From: Damh-18 sp964390945
Lineage (GTDB): Bacteria; Patescibacteriota; Minisyncoccia; Phycocordibacterales; UBA918
NCBI GenBank assembly: GCA_964390945.1
Contig: CAYMIV010000001.1
Span: forward strand, 9,424 to 73,423
Direction: 5' to 3'
DNA: 64,000 nt
Positions within the stretch are counted from its first letter, which is position 1, and each line of letters opens with the position of its first letter. The position numbers and the translations under genes are program-made. The notes beneath the pieces were generated by a model. That model saw only the letters and a list, made by a program, of their open reading frames with translations, did not search any database and was not told the DNA's origin. Shown here piece by piece: positions 23,079-32,032 of this stretch.

Positions 23079-23927
23079 TCACTCCTTGAAGGGGTCTAAT
23101 TCACCGTAGACGCCGAGGAGCAGGTCTATGTCCTTATTGCTATTCGATAATAATTCAATGTTTTTTTTAACGAGAGACTTTAGGATTAGACTTCCATTTT
23201 TATCTTTTACGTGTTCATCATACAAACCACGAAAGGCTTCAAAATCTTTAATGAAGCAGTGACCGCCTGCGCCGCGACCACCACTATGGGTCGGCTCGGT
23301 GTGACTTGCGCCTATTCGCGGATCTTGGATCATTGCCTCTCGTATGTGATTCCAATTCCCTCCCGTACTATCAACAAGGTCACGAAAAAGATTCATAAAT
23401 ATGACTTTGGTGAAAAGAAAACAGTTTCCCGCATATTTTACAAACTCAGCATCGCGCACAGCCATCACCGCCTCATATGGTGCTCTGGGAAGCACTTCGA
23501 GCACGAAGCGTGCTTTGTCTCGATAAATTTCAGAGTCTACCGGAACTCCTACGATGTTGCGATTTGGGTGTGCGGCATCGTACGCTGCGGTTTTCTCTAC
23601 AAGAAATTCAGGACTGTGTAAAATAAAAATATTTGGAAATTCCTTCTGAAGGTTTTCGGTAGTGCCAGGCACTACTGTTGACTTAATCACTCCAATCGTA
23701 CCATCGCTCAACAACGGAAGAACCTTTTTAACAATGCTAATATCAAAACCGTTTTTTGTGGTCGGTGTCGGTACTGCTATAAATACAATCTCACATGACT
23801 GCAATGCGTCTTTATTTCTCTCGTACGGTGCTTCGAGTGCGTACCGAACAACGGCATAACCTCGATTTTCAAAATCATCCGCATAGTGTTTCCCAATCCA
23901 TCCTTGTCCAATAAATCCAATTTTCAC
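23079..23927 (-). CDS. Nucleotide-sugar dehydrogenase (UDP-glucose/GDP-mannose 6-dehydrogenase family), short form
   Basis: A 282-residue NAD-dependent dehydrogenase. The Rossmann loop GFIGQGWIGKHYA is at the N-terminus, then VPTPTTKNGFDIS and KSTVVPGTTE, and the catalytic cysteine motif GRGAGGHCFIKD (GFGGxCFPKD in most UGDs). The KYAGNCFLFTKVIFMN helix belongs to the central domain. The C-terminal nucleotide-sugar-binding domain (about 100-130 residues in full-length enzymes) is absent. It may act on another carboxyl precursor or depend on a partner. The start is GTG. It follows uvrC by 21 nt on the same strand. Confidence 0.88.
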   Translation of the reverse strand: MKIGFIGQGWIGKHYADDFENRGYAVVRYALEAPYERNKDALQSCEIVFIAVPTPTTKNGFDISIVKKVLPLLSDGTIGVIKSTVVPGTTENLQKEFPNIFILHSPEFLVEKTAAYDAAHPNRNIVGVPVDSEIYRDKARFVLEVLPRAPYEAVMAVRDAEFVKYAGNCFLFTKVIFMNLFRDLVDSTGGNWNHIREAMIQDPRIGASHTEPTHSGGRGAGGHCFIKDFEAFRGLYDEHVKDKNGSLILKSLVKKNIELLSNSNKDIDLLLGVYGELDPFKE

Positions 23928-23948
23928 GAATGATATAACAAATGCTTG

Positions 23949-25184
23949 CTATTGAAAGTAACGCGCGCTTCTTTTTTTTCGATGATACGCGAGAGCGAAT
24001 CGATGCGCTTCTGAATTCGCGAGAAGAATTGAGGGTTTGTGACGTTCTATGAGTACCTTTGGACCGATAATTCGTTGCGGTTTGTGCTTGTCATTTTTCA
24101 CAACACCAACAACAGGGATATGCGCGTTGAACTTTTTTATCGTTCGGAGAGCAACGTTTTTTTGCGCTGTGCTTCCGTCAACCACTAAAATTTGAGGCAA
24201 GCTCCACTCTTTATGCGTAAATCTGCGTTCAAGAATTTCCTTAAGCGCCGCTGGGTCGTTTGATGTTTTCAAACTTTTGATATTGAACATCCGATATTCG
24301 CTTGCTTTTGGTTCGCCCTTATCGACAACGACCATGACACCAACCATGTCGCCGCCGCTTGTGTGTGCAACGTCATATGCTTCAATTCTTAATGAATGTT
24401 CGTCACGATAGACGCGCATTTCGTCTTTCATAAGAGCAACATCCTGAATATGAAGAAGAGCGTGTATTTTTTGCTTCGTCGTGTGTGCTAATTCAAATTT
24501 TTCCTTTTTCGCATACTGCATCATAAGATTATTCAATTCCTCAATGATTTTTTTCTTTTTTCCTTCAAAAAAATATTTGATGTGGCGTATGGTGCGCGCA
24601 TATTCTTGTTTTGATTGAAGTTCGGGATAAAGCCCTATTTGACGATTAAAATTAATTTTTCCTTGCTCAAGTGCTGACGTGCTTTTGTGCATCGGCTTTT
24701 TTAAATCATAAAATTTAAATAGTTTTCGCAAAATTGCGAGCGCATCTCGAAATAAAGCGCCGTTCGGAAACGGACCAAAGACTGCATCTACTCCCTCACG
24801 ACTACACACCTGAGGGAGGTCTTTCGCCCGAATAACCAACACTCGAGGAAAATTTTCACGGGTTATGACGACGTGATTGAAACTTTTATCGTCTTTTGCG
24901 ATTGTGTTATAACGAGGTTTGTGAGTACGAATGAGGTTTACTTCGAGCAAGAGGGCCTCGAGCACTGAATCGGTGACTATCCACTCGACAATTCGAGCTT
25001 CTTTCACCATTTTCTCAATAAGTGTGCTCCGTTTTTCTGCAATATCGCTCTCAAAGTAACTTTTAACTCTCTGCTTAAGCGACGTTGCTTTTCCTATATA
25101 GAGAATTTCGCGTCGCTCGCCGAGGAAGAAATATACACCGGGACTATCCGGTATTCGTTTTTTTGCTCTATCAGTGAGATCCAT
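23949..25184 (-). CDS. uvrC: Excinuclease ABC subunit C, compact form without HhH domain
   Basis: Nuclease that makes both incisions in nucleotide excision repair. Residues 15-95 are the GIY-YIG domain for the 3' cut (GVYFFLGERREILYIGKATSLKQRVKSYF), then a UVR helix pair (about 215-245) that binds UvrB, and an RNase H-like domain for the 5' cut (EAYDVAHTSGGDMVG, ILVVDGSTAQKNVA, and a C-terminal ANSEAHRFALAYHRKKR). It has 411 residues; typical UvrC has about 600 and ends in a (HhH)2 DNA-binding region, which is missing. The frame ends cleanly 21 nt before the next gene, so this is a compact version, not a frameshift. It follows uvrA by 6 nt. Confidence 0.93.
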   Translation of the reverse strand: MDLTDRAKKRIPDSPGVYFFLGERREILYIGKATSLKQRVKSYFESDIAEKRSTLIEKMVKEARIVEWIVTDSVLEALLLEVNLIRTHKPRYNTIAKDDKSFNHVVITRENFPRVLVIRAKDLPQVCSREGVDAVFGPFPNGALFRDALAILRKLFKFYDLKKPMHKSTSALEQGKINFNRQIGLYPELQSKQEYARTIRHIKYFFEGKKKKIIEELNNLMMQYAKKEKFELAHTTKQKIHALLHIQDVALMKDEMRVYRDEHSLRIEAYDVAHTSGGDMVGVMVVVDKGEPKASEYRMFNIKSLKTSNDPAALKEILERRFTHKEWSLPQILVVDGSTAQKNVALRTIKKFNAHIPVVGVVKNDKHKPQRIIGPKVLIERHKPSILLANSEAHRFALAYHRKKRSARYFQ

Positions 25185-25190
25185 GTTGCG

Positions 25191-27821
25191 TTAGAGGACC
25201 CTTTTAAGGTAATGACCGGTGTATGACTTTGGATTTTTAGCCACCTCTTCAGGGGTGCCCTTCGCAACAATCGTTCCGCCTTTATCGCCTCCTTCGGGAC
25301 CGATATCTATGAGGTAATCAGCACATTTAATAAGATCGAGGTTGTGTTCAATGACCATCACAGTGTTGCCACGACGTACTAATTCTTGGAGAATTTCAAT
25401 GAGTTTTTTTACATCCTCATAGTGCAAACCGATGGTCGGCTCATCAAGAAGATAGAGTGTTTTTTGGGTATGCGGTCGATAGAGTTCCGATGCTATTTTT
25501 ACACGCTGTGCTTCCCCCCCGGAAAGAGTGGTTGCACTTTGCCCAAGTTCGAGATAGCCGAGTCCGACGTCGAGAAGTGTCTGGAGGCGTTCATGAATTG
25601 CCGGAACATCAATAAAAAATTGGTCTGCCTCTTCAATCGTCATGTGCAAAACTTCATGGATATTCTTTTTTTTATATCTCACTTCAAGGGTTTCTTTCGT
25701 AAATCTTTTCCCATCACACACGTCACAGAGTACGAATACGGTCGGTAGAAAGTGCATTTCAACCGCAATAAGTCCGTTTCCCTGACATGCCTCGCAGCGG
25801 CCGCCTCGCACGTTGAATGAAAATCTGCTTGCTTTCCAGCCGCGCGCCCGTGCTTCACTGGTGGAGGCAAAAAGGTCTCGGATATGAGTAAATGCACCAG
25901 TGTATGTTGCGGGATTTGAACGTGGTGTTCGTCCTATGGGTGACTGGTCTATAAGGATTGATCTTCCTAAATATTCCGTACCGGTAAAAGAAGCCGCATT
26001 GTACGTGTGTGGAGTCCGAAATTTTTTATCAAGTCGAGACCGAAGATTTTTGTGTAAAATTTCATACATGAACGTGGATTTTCCGCTTCCTGAAACTCCC
26101 GTGACAGCAATGAGTCGACCAAGCGGCACATCCACGTTCATGTTTTTAATATTAAACGCTTTTCCTCCTCGAATTTTTAGACTTCCCCGTTCTGTTTCTT
26201 TTCGTCTTTCGGGAACAACGATTTTCTTATCTCCCCGGAGATATTCTAGCGTAAGCGAATTGCTCGTGTTTTTTTTGGCTGAAAGGAGCGGTTCAAGGTA
26301 ATCGGCAACAACAACATGACCACCGTGAATTCCGGCACCGGGTCCTATGTCGACCAAATAATCGGCAGCGAGAATGGTGTCTTCATCGTGTTCGACAACT
26401 ATGATGGTATTTCCGAGGTCGCGAAGTTCTGTGAGCGTTTTTACCAATCGCTCATTGTCGCGCTGATGAAGACCGATTGTCGGCTCATCGAGTACATACA
26501 TCGCACCAACGAGACCTGAACCAAGCTGTGAAGCGAGTCGAATACGCTGTGCCTCTCCCCCGGAAAGCGTATTTGCTCGCCGATCAAGCGTGAGATATTC
26601 AATACCGACATTTATCATAAACTCCAAACGTTCTATGATTTCGCGGAGTGCGGGCCACGCAATATCCTGTTGTTTTTTTGATAATTTCAGTCCAGCAATA
26701 AAATTCGAAGCTTCCTTAATTGTCATTGCGGTGAAATCAACAATGTTTATACCAAGATTGTTTTTACCATCTCCTCCGAGATAGACACGAAGTGCTTCTT
26801 TTCGAAGACGCGCTCCATTGCATGAAGTGCACACATCTGAATTGAATAATCCAACCGTACCAAGGCCATTGCACTCTTCACATGCTCCATATGGTGAGTT
26901 GAAAGAAAACAAACGCGGTTCAACTTCCGGAAATGATGAGCCATCAACCGGACAGATGAATTTTGCAGAAAGTGTGCGTTCTGCCTCATCAGGAGTTCGA
27001 ACCTTGACCATGCCGTTACTCTCCCTGAGCGCAAGCTCCACCGCTTCAGAGAGGCGCTCTTTTGAACCCTTCGGGTCGTTTGAGAACTCGCTTACATATA
27101 TTTCATCAATGAGAACATCAATGTCGTGGCGCTTTGTTTTGGTAAGGATAATTTTTTCTCGAAGTTGTTTTATTTCACCGTCAATTTTGACTGTTTCATA
27201 TCCCTTTCCGAGCAAATCATAAAGCAATTGGTAGTATTCTCCCTTGCGACCGACAATAAGCGGAGCAAAAATTGAAACTCGTTGACCGCTTATTTCAACG
27301 CCCATAACTGTTGCTGCGGTTTTTTTTGCTCGCTCAATTTCGCGTTCTTGAATCGATTTTAAAATAATGCCGAGTATTTCGTCCTGTGAAAATTTTTGAA
27401 TCGGCACATCGGTATCGAGGCAATAGGGTTGCCCGATTCGCGCATAGAGAATTCGCAAATAATCGTAAATTTCAGTAATTGTCGCAACAGTCGAGCGCGG
27501 GTTCCGAGATGCTGATTTTTGATCAATTGATATGGCGGGAGAAAGACCTGTTATTTCATCGACGTCTGGTTTCTGCATTTGTTTCAAAAATTGACGAGCG
27601 TAAGCAGAAAGTGATTCAACGTAGCGCCGCTGACCTTCGGCAAAAATCGTGTCGAATGCGAGCGATGATTTTCCGCTTCCTGAAAGACCTGTAAAGACGG
27701 TCATTTTATTTCGCGGTATCGAGAGGTCGATATTTTTAAGATTGTGTGTTCGAGCTCCACGAATGACAATCATATCTTCCCCTGTTTGATTCCAGGCGGT
27801 TTTTGTGAGTTTTTTTGACAT
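25191..27821 (-). CDS. uvrA: Excinuclease ABC subunit A
   Basis: Damage-recognition ATPase of nucleotide excision repair, 876 residues against about 940, so somewhat compact. Two ABC modules: P-loop GLSGSGKSSLAF near residue 45 and signature NTLSGGEAQRI in the first, GVSGSGKSTFMYE and ATTLSGGEAQRVK in the second. Zinc modules are visible as CEECNGLG ... CTSCNGARL and CEACQGNG ... CDVCDGKRF. The start ATG has GGAGAGGTG five bases upstream, one of few clear ribosome sites here. It is followed directly by uvrC, so both are probably co-transcribed. Confidence 0.97.
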   Translation of the reverse strand: MSKKLTKTAWNQTGEDMIVIRGARTHNLKNIDLSIPRNKMTVFTGLSGSGKSSLAFDTIFAEGQRRYVESLSAYARQFLKQMQKPDVDEITGLSPAISIDQKSASRNPRSTVATITEIYDYLRILYARIGQPYCLDTDVPIQKFSQDEILGIILKSIQEREIERAKKTAATVMGVEISGQRVSIFAPLIVGRKGEYYQLLYDLLGKGYETVKIDGEIKQLREKIILTKTKRHDIDVLIDEIYVSEFSNDPKGSKERLSEAVELALRESNGMVKVRTPDEAERTLSAKFICPVDGSSFPEVEPRLFSFNSPYGACEECNGLGTVGLFNSDVCTSCNGARLRKEALRVYLGGDGKNNLGINIVDFTAMTIKEASNFIAGLKLSKKQQDIAWPALREIIERLEFMINVGIEYLTLDRRANTLSGGEAQRIRLASQLGSGLVGAMYVLDEPTIGLHQRDNERLVKTLTELRDLGNTIIVVEHDEDTILAADYLVDIGPGAGIHGGHVVVADYLEPLLSAKKNTSNSLTLEYLRGDKKIVVPERRKETERGSLKIRGGKAFNIKNMNVDVPLGRLIAVTGVSGSGKSTFMYEILHKNLRSRLDKKFRTPHTYNAASFTGTEYLGRSILIDQSPIGRTPRSNPATYTGAFTHIRDLFASTSEARARGWKASRFSFNVRGGRCEACQGNGLIAVEMHFLPTVFVLCDVCDGKRFTKETLEVRYKKKNIHEVLHMTIEEADQFFIDVPAIHERLQTLLDVGLGYLELGQSATTLSGGEAQRVKIASELYRPHTQKTLYLLDEPTIGLHYEDVKKLIEILQELVRRGNTVMVIEHNLDLIKCADYLIDIGPEGGDKGGTIVAKGTPEEVAKNPKSYTGHYLKRVL

Positions 27822-27879
27822 GCAAACACCTCTCCGTGGTGGGAAAGGTTTTACTACTCTACCACAAAATGGCGCGCCG

Positions 27880-29226
27880 TTAAGCCACGCCGGTTTTGGG
27901 TATCGTTATTACAATATGAGTTCCAACTCCCTTTATCGACTCTACACCAATTGAACCGCCCATGAGCTCTATGACCTGCTTTGTAATCCACATCCCCAGA
28001 CCTGTTCCCGTGACATTTTTCATTTCATCGCTCGCAACTCTAAAAAAAGGTGCAAATAAGTTTTTCTGGTTTTCTGCGGAAATTCCCATACCGGTATCTT
28101 TGACTCGAATTTCCACTCTGTCATTTTTATCGTCAAGCGAAACTGTGATGACTCCTCGTTCTGTGTATTTTATAGCATTCGACACAAGGTTCATCACCGC
28201 CTGGTACAAGCGCTTTTGGTCGGTCGACACAATGACGTCACGATGAACACCTTCATAGGTAAGAATAATATTTTTTGCTTTTGCTATGATTTGTAGTTCA
28301 TCAGTAACAGCAACGATGATTTTAGATATGTCGACTGGAGTTTTTGTTATTGAAAGTTTTCCGGATTGTATACGTGCAACATCAAGGAGGTCGTTAACAA
28401 TGAGTACTAACCGTTCAGCCGAATCTTCTATTCGCTTCGCCTGAATGCTGGTTTCTACCGCAACCCCCTTGCTTTCACGTATCATGCTCGCGTACCCTCG
28501 CATCGCTGTAAGCGGAGTTCGTAATTCGTGGGCTATCATATTAGTAAACAAATCTTTGAGCTCATTTGCTCGCTTCGTCTCTTGATATAAGTATGCGTAG
28601 TCAATGAGACGAACATGGCGGACTACGAGAAAGAGAACAATTATGAGGAGACCGACAAGCCAGTAGTATGCCGTCATAATACGGTTAGCAAAAAGACTGT
28701 CGATGTGTTCGAGTGATGTTTGAGTAAACACATAGTAGTTAACTCCGTCGTCATTGCGGACAAGTCTGAAACTTTGCCAATAGCGTATTCCCTGTTCAGC
28801 ATATGGCGCTATGATACTTTCATTTGGATTGAGGTGAGCAATGCGATACGCATCGGAATCGGCAATCGTCCCCACCGATTCCGCATCAAGCGCAGCAACA
28901 ATGCGTATGTGGTCGTTTTCTTCGATGGCAACACGAAACTTAACAACGTCGGGATTCAGTTCTGCGAGTCGCAAAATTTCACTTTGTATAATATTGCTGT
29001 CAAACTTTCCCGCTCGCATGAATGCGATAAAAAGATCGTGCATCATCCCGACGCGGTCTTTTTCAAGACGCTCTTGATTCTCGCGCGCTGCAGTGAGAAA
29101 TTGCTGGCCGCTTATGAGAAAGGATGCTGGAACAACAACCATGAGAAGAATGGTCATCATGAGCTGTGGGTGTTTTCCCACGTACCCGGTTCCCTTACCG
29201 ATAAAGCGAAGAAAACGTGAAATCAT
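27880..29226 (-). CDS. Membrane sensor histidine kinase (orphan)
   Basis: A 448-residue sensor kinase with two membrane helices (about 21-40 and 186-204) around a 145-residue extracytoplasmic sensor, then HisKA with the phospho-acceptor H233 in NMIAHELRTPLTAMRGY, and HATPase_c with N box NLVSNAIKYTERG, G1 KDTGMGIS and G2 GTGLGMWI. No HAMP or PAS is obvious. Its ATG overlaps the stop of the surface protein gene by 4 bases (ATGA), so the two are translationally coupled. No response regulator is in the window. It may sense the state of the cell surface. Confidence 0.93.
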   Translation of the reverse strand: MISRFLRFIGKGTGYVGKHPQLMMTILLMVVVPASFLISGQQFLTAARENQERLEKDRVGMMHDLFIAFMRAGKFDSNIIQSEILRLAELNPDVVKFRVAIEENDHIRIVAALDAESVGTIADSDAYRIAHLNPNESIIAPYAEQGIRYWQSFRLVRNDDGVNYYVFTQTSLEHIDSLFANRIMTAYYWLVGLLIIVLFLVVRHVRLIDYAYLYQETKRANELKDLFTNMIAHELRTPLTAMRGYASMIRESKGVAVETSIQAKRIEDSAERLVLIVNDLLDVARIQSGKLSITKTPVDISKIIVAVTDELQIIAKAKNIILTYEGVHRDVIVSTDQKRLYQAVMNLVSNAIKYTERGVITVSLDDKNDRVEIRVKDTGMGISAENQKNLFAPFFRVASDEMKNVTGTGLGMWITKQVIELMGGSIGVESIKGVGTHIVITIPKTGVA

Positions 29227-31979
29227 GCGGCTTGAATAGTTGCGCGCTCTCTCCTGCTCACGTGAATACCGAGGAGAATGAGGGAAAGACCGATAGAAAC
29301 AACGCCAACCGATGCGAGTGCAAGAAGAAGACGCATATCGAACAAAGTTGGAGTTACATCAATTGTTGTGCCACCCAGCGCTTCTTTTGCATCAACGGGT
29401 GTGAATGCTTCGGCGGTCTTTACAAACGTGAATGGATTGCTTTTTGCAACTATGCGTCCGGCGTTGTCGGTCATTCCCGCATAGACCTCATGTTCTCCAT
29501 CTTCGAGTTCTTTATCAAAAACATAACTCCAACTGCCTGTCTCGTCTGCGCGGACCGTAATCACAATTGGCGTGCTGAAGACATAGAGCGTCACATAACT
29601 GTATGGCAGCGCACGCCCCATGAGGAGTGCTCCCTTTGATTGGGGGACATCTGTCGCTGTTTCGGCATCTTCATCGCTCATACCAATGATAGAATCGACG
29701 GAAAGAATATCATCTCGTACAACTCCAGTTTCAATGGGAGACTCGTACGTAAGAAGTGATTCCGCACTGCTGTCTGTCGGATTAAATCCCGAACCGATTT
29801 CAGTACCGTCAGTGAATCCGTCTCGGTCGGTATCTGAATTAAATGGGTCTGTAGAGTACAGATTGACTTCATCATAATCAGTTACGCCGTCTCGGTCGGT
29901 ATCCTTCATTACAGTATTTCCGGTACGCTCTTTGATAATTCTTTCATTGCGAATCGTAATATCTTGGAGTTGAGCTGCAATGTTCCTCAAATGTTCATCG
30001 ATTAATTTAACCACATCATTGCGTGAATCTGAAAGCGGCAATGAACGAACGATATCAGCACGGATATCTTCAATGCGCTTTTCAATTTTACGAATTTCGA
30101 CATCATTATTCAGGCGAAATGCAACCGAAAGTTGGCGTAACTCAACTTCTAACTTTGGTCGAAACGATTCGAGCAACTGTTTTATTGCAAATTTTTCTCC
30201 CTCTTCAAGATCGATATCATCGAGAATAGAGATCGGGTGTTGTACAACAATCGTATTCGGTGTATCGCTTGCAAAAACACTTTCGCTGCTTTCAATGATT
30301 GGTGTTGTGATGAGCTCTCCATTAATTGTTTTAAGTTCCTCTATGCGGTTCGATTCTTCTTCTTTGTATGTGGGTTCTGTGTCGTTGTGTACCATGACAA
30401 AATATCTCTTGCTTTCAGATGTTCCGTATGCATGCTTGGCACGCGCAAATACTTCATATTCGCCATTCGGAGTGTTCTTTGTATCCCATGCATATCTCCA
30501 TGTCTGCGTTCCACTCATTTTACTTGCAAGACCAATGTACTTCTGCGTTATAGAGTTTTTTGGAATAACATAAATTTCTACAAAAGTTAAATTTGCAGCT
30601 TGCACAAAAATATCATTTTTACCGATTAGCGGATTTTGTTTTGGGATTGAAAGCACAATTTGGGGTTCGAGTTCAAGATTAGATACTGTTGTCGTTCCTG
30701 GAGCAGTTGTTGAAGCGCCACCATTGCTTTCGGCTGTTGCTGGTTGTTCTGCCGGGTTGTTGCGCACGGTGACAACGGTGCGTAAACTCTGCTTCGACAC
30801 CCCCTGAAAGAGCGCTTGTGCCATGAGTGAATAAGTTCCATCAATGATAGTTGTGGTGTCCCATTCGTAGCGCCATTCACTATCACCATGAAAGATGGGA
30901 TTTCCGACAAAACCGTACGCCGTTGTTGTTCCCGGCGCTACAAAAAACTTCATACCGGTTGCACCGGGTGCTGAAACTTTAATTGATGCGTATGACTTGA
31001 GAGGAAGACTTTCGGCGACAGAGAGTGTGACTGTGGGTGATGCGGTTGACGTTGTCGAAGTGTTCGTTGCGTTCGTTGTTGTGGCAGTTTGAGATGAGGA
31101 CGAAGTGGAATTTGTGGAACCTGATGTTGCGCTTATATTTTCTATTGCTTGCTGATTCGTATTATTTGAAGTGACTGGGAAGTTTTCAATGGTGAGATTG
31201 TCTGAATAATCTTCTTTATATGTACCGAAGGTGTTTGTAATAACCGCAGTCAAACGATAATCGCCATCATTCAACAACTGTGTGTTCCAGTAAAATCGCC
31301 AATGCGAGTCAGCAATTTTTTGTGCCGTTCCCAGTACTGTGTATGTGTTGTCCGACTGTGAACGAACTTTGAGCACCACATTCGTTGCACTCGTAACATA
31401 CACATTGATGGGAACGAGTGCTGCAAGCGGCGATACACCCTCAAGAGTAAAGTCGACAGGCGGGGTTTCGTCGACCGAAGAACCTGCTGACGAGCAATAG
31501 ACGGAATCATAATTTGGACTCGTTGTGTTTGCGCAATCATAAGTAGGCGCCCCTGTTTGCGCAAGTTGTTGTAAATTATTGAAAGAGAGAGTGGCGCCTG
31601 ACGCTGCATACAAATTAAAGATTGCAAGAAATGCCCCGACCATAACAAAGGCCACACCTGAATAGCGCGCAACCTGCGATATGAGTGTGCTTGGGTCGAC
31701 CGGAAAACGAAAGGGTGAGAGCAGAGCAAGTTCGTATTTTTGCCGTATAACAGGTGATATAAGACTGGGGGTAGATTTTTTTTGATTTTTGCGTACCAGA
31801 TATTTTGCCACTTTAACTTTCTTTGTTGGCGTCGTTCTATTCGCAATTTTTACACGCTTAACACGATCGGCGTTCGCTAACGACCGTACTTCTGTCTTTT
31901 TTTTACGTTTCAATTTTCCCGGACCTTTCGCTGCCACCAAAAAAGTTTGCGGCACAGAATCCGGCTTTTTTATCGACAT
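29223..31979 (-). CDS. Large membrane-anchored surface protein with Ig-like modules and calcium repeats
   Basis: A 918-residue protein. The first 100 residues form a Lys/Arg-rich cytoplasmic tail, a membrane helix follows (about 107-126), then three or more Ig-like modules of about 100 residues that share the pattern 'W-R-Y-x-W-D-T-x ... D-G-x-Y-x-L'. Near 640-740 is a coiled coil, then thrombospondin-3-like calcium repeats (DTDRDGVTDYDEVN, DTDRDGFTDGTEIGSG), one more Ig-like module and a C-terminal membrane helix (about 880-900). Both ends would therefore be in or at the membrane, with the loop outside. It is a likely structural surface protein, coupled to the histidine kinase gene. A TATAAT box lies 6 nt before the ATG. 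Function not known. Confidence 0.88.
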   Translation of the reverse strand: MSIKKPDSVPQTFLVAAKGPGKLKRKKKTEVRSLANADRVKRVKIANRTTPTKKVKVAKYLVRKNQKKSTPSLISPVIRQKYELALLSPFRFPVDPSTLISQVARYSGVAFVMVGAFLAIFNLYAASGATLSFNNLQQLAQTGAPTYDCANTTSPNYDSVYCSSAGSSVDETPPVDFTLEGVSPLAALVPINVYVTSATNVVLKVRSQSDNTYTVLGTAQKIADSHWRFYWNTQLLNDGDYRLTAVITNTFGTYKEDYSDNLTIENFPVTSNNTNQQAIENISATSGSTNSTSSSSQTATTTNATNTSTTSTASPTVTLSVAESLPLKSYASIKVSAPGATGMKFFVAPGTTTAYGFVGNPIFHGDSEWRYEWDTTTIIDGTYSLMAQALFQGVSKQSLRTVVTVRNNPAEQPATAESNGGASTTAPGTTTVSNLELEPQIVLSIPKQNPLIGKNDIFVQAANLTFVEIYVIPKNSITQKYIGLASKMSGTQTWRYAWDTKNTPNGEYEVFARAKHAYGTSESKRYFVMVHNDTEPTYKEEESNRIEELKTINGELITTPIIESSESVFASDTPNTIVVQHPISILDDIDLEEGEKFAIKQLLESFRPKLEVELRQLSVAFRLNNDVEIRKIEKRIEDIRADIVRSLPLSDSRNDVVKLIDEHLRNIAAQLQDITIRNERIIKERTGNTVMKDTDRDGVTDYDEVNLYSTDPFNSDTDRDGFTDGTEIGSGFNPTDSSAESLLTYESPIETGVVRDDILSVDSIIGMSDEDAETATDVPQSKGALLMGRALPYSYVTLYVFSTPIVITVRADETGSWSYVFDKELEDGEHEVYAGMTDNAGRIVAKSNPFTFVKTAEAFTPVDAKEALGGTTIDVTPTLFDMRLLLALASVGVVSIGLSLILLGIHVSRRERATIQAA

Positions 31980-31985
31980 GTATAA

Positions 31986-31991
31986 ATTATA
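31986..31991 (-). promoter_or_regulatory. -10 box of the surface protein gene (predicted leaderless)
   Basis: Perfect TATAAT on the minus strand, 6 nt before the ATG at 31979. It is not of the TGn type. Confidence 0.5.
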
Positions 31992-32032
31992 CGTCTCATC
32001 GCTTCTCTTCGATTACACGTGTATGTCGATAA

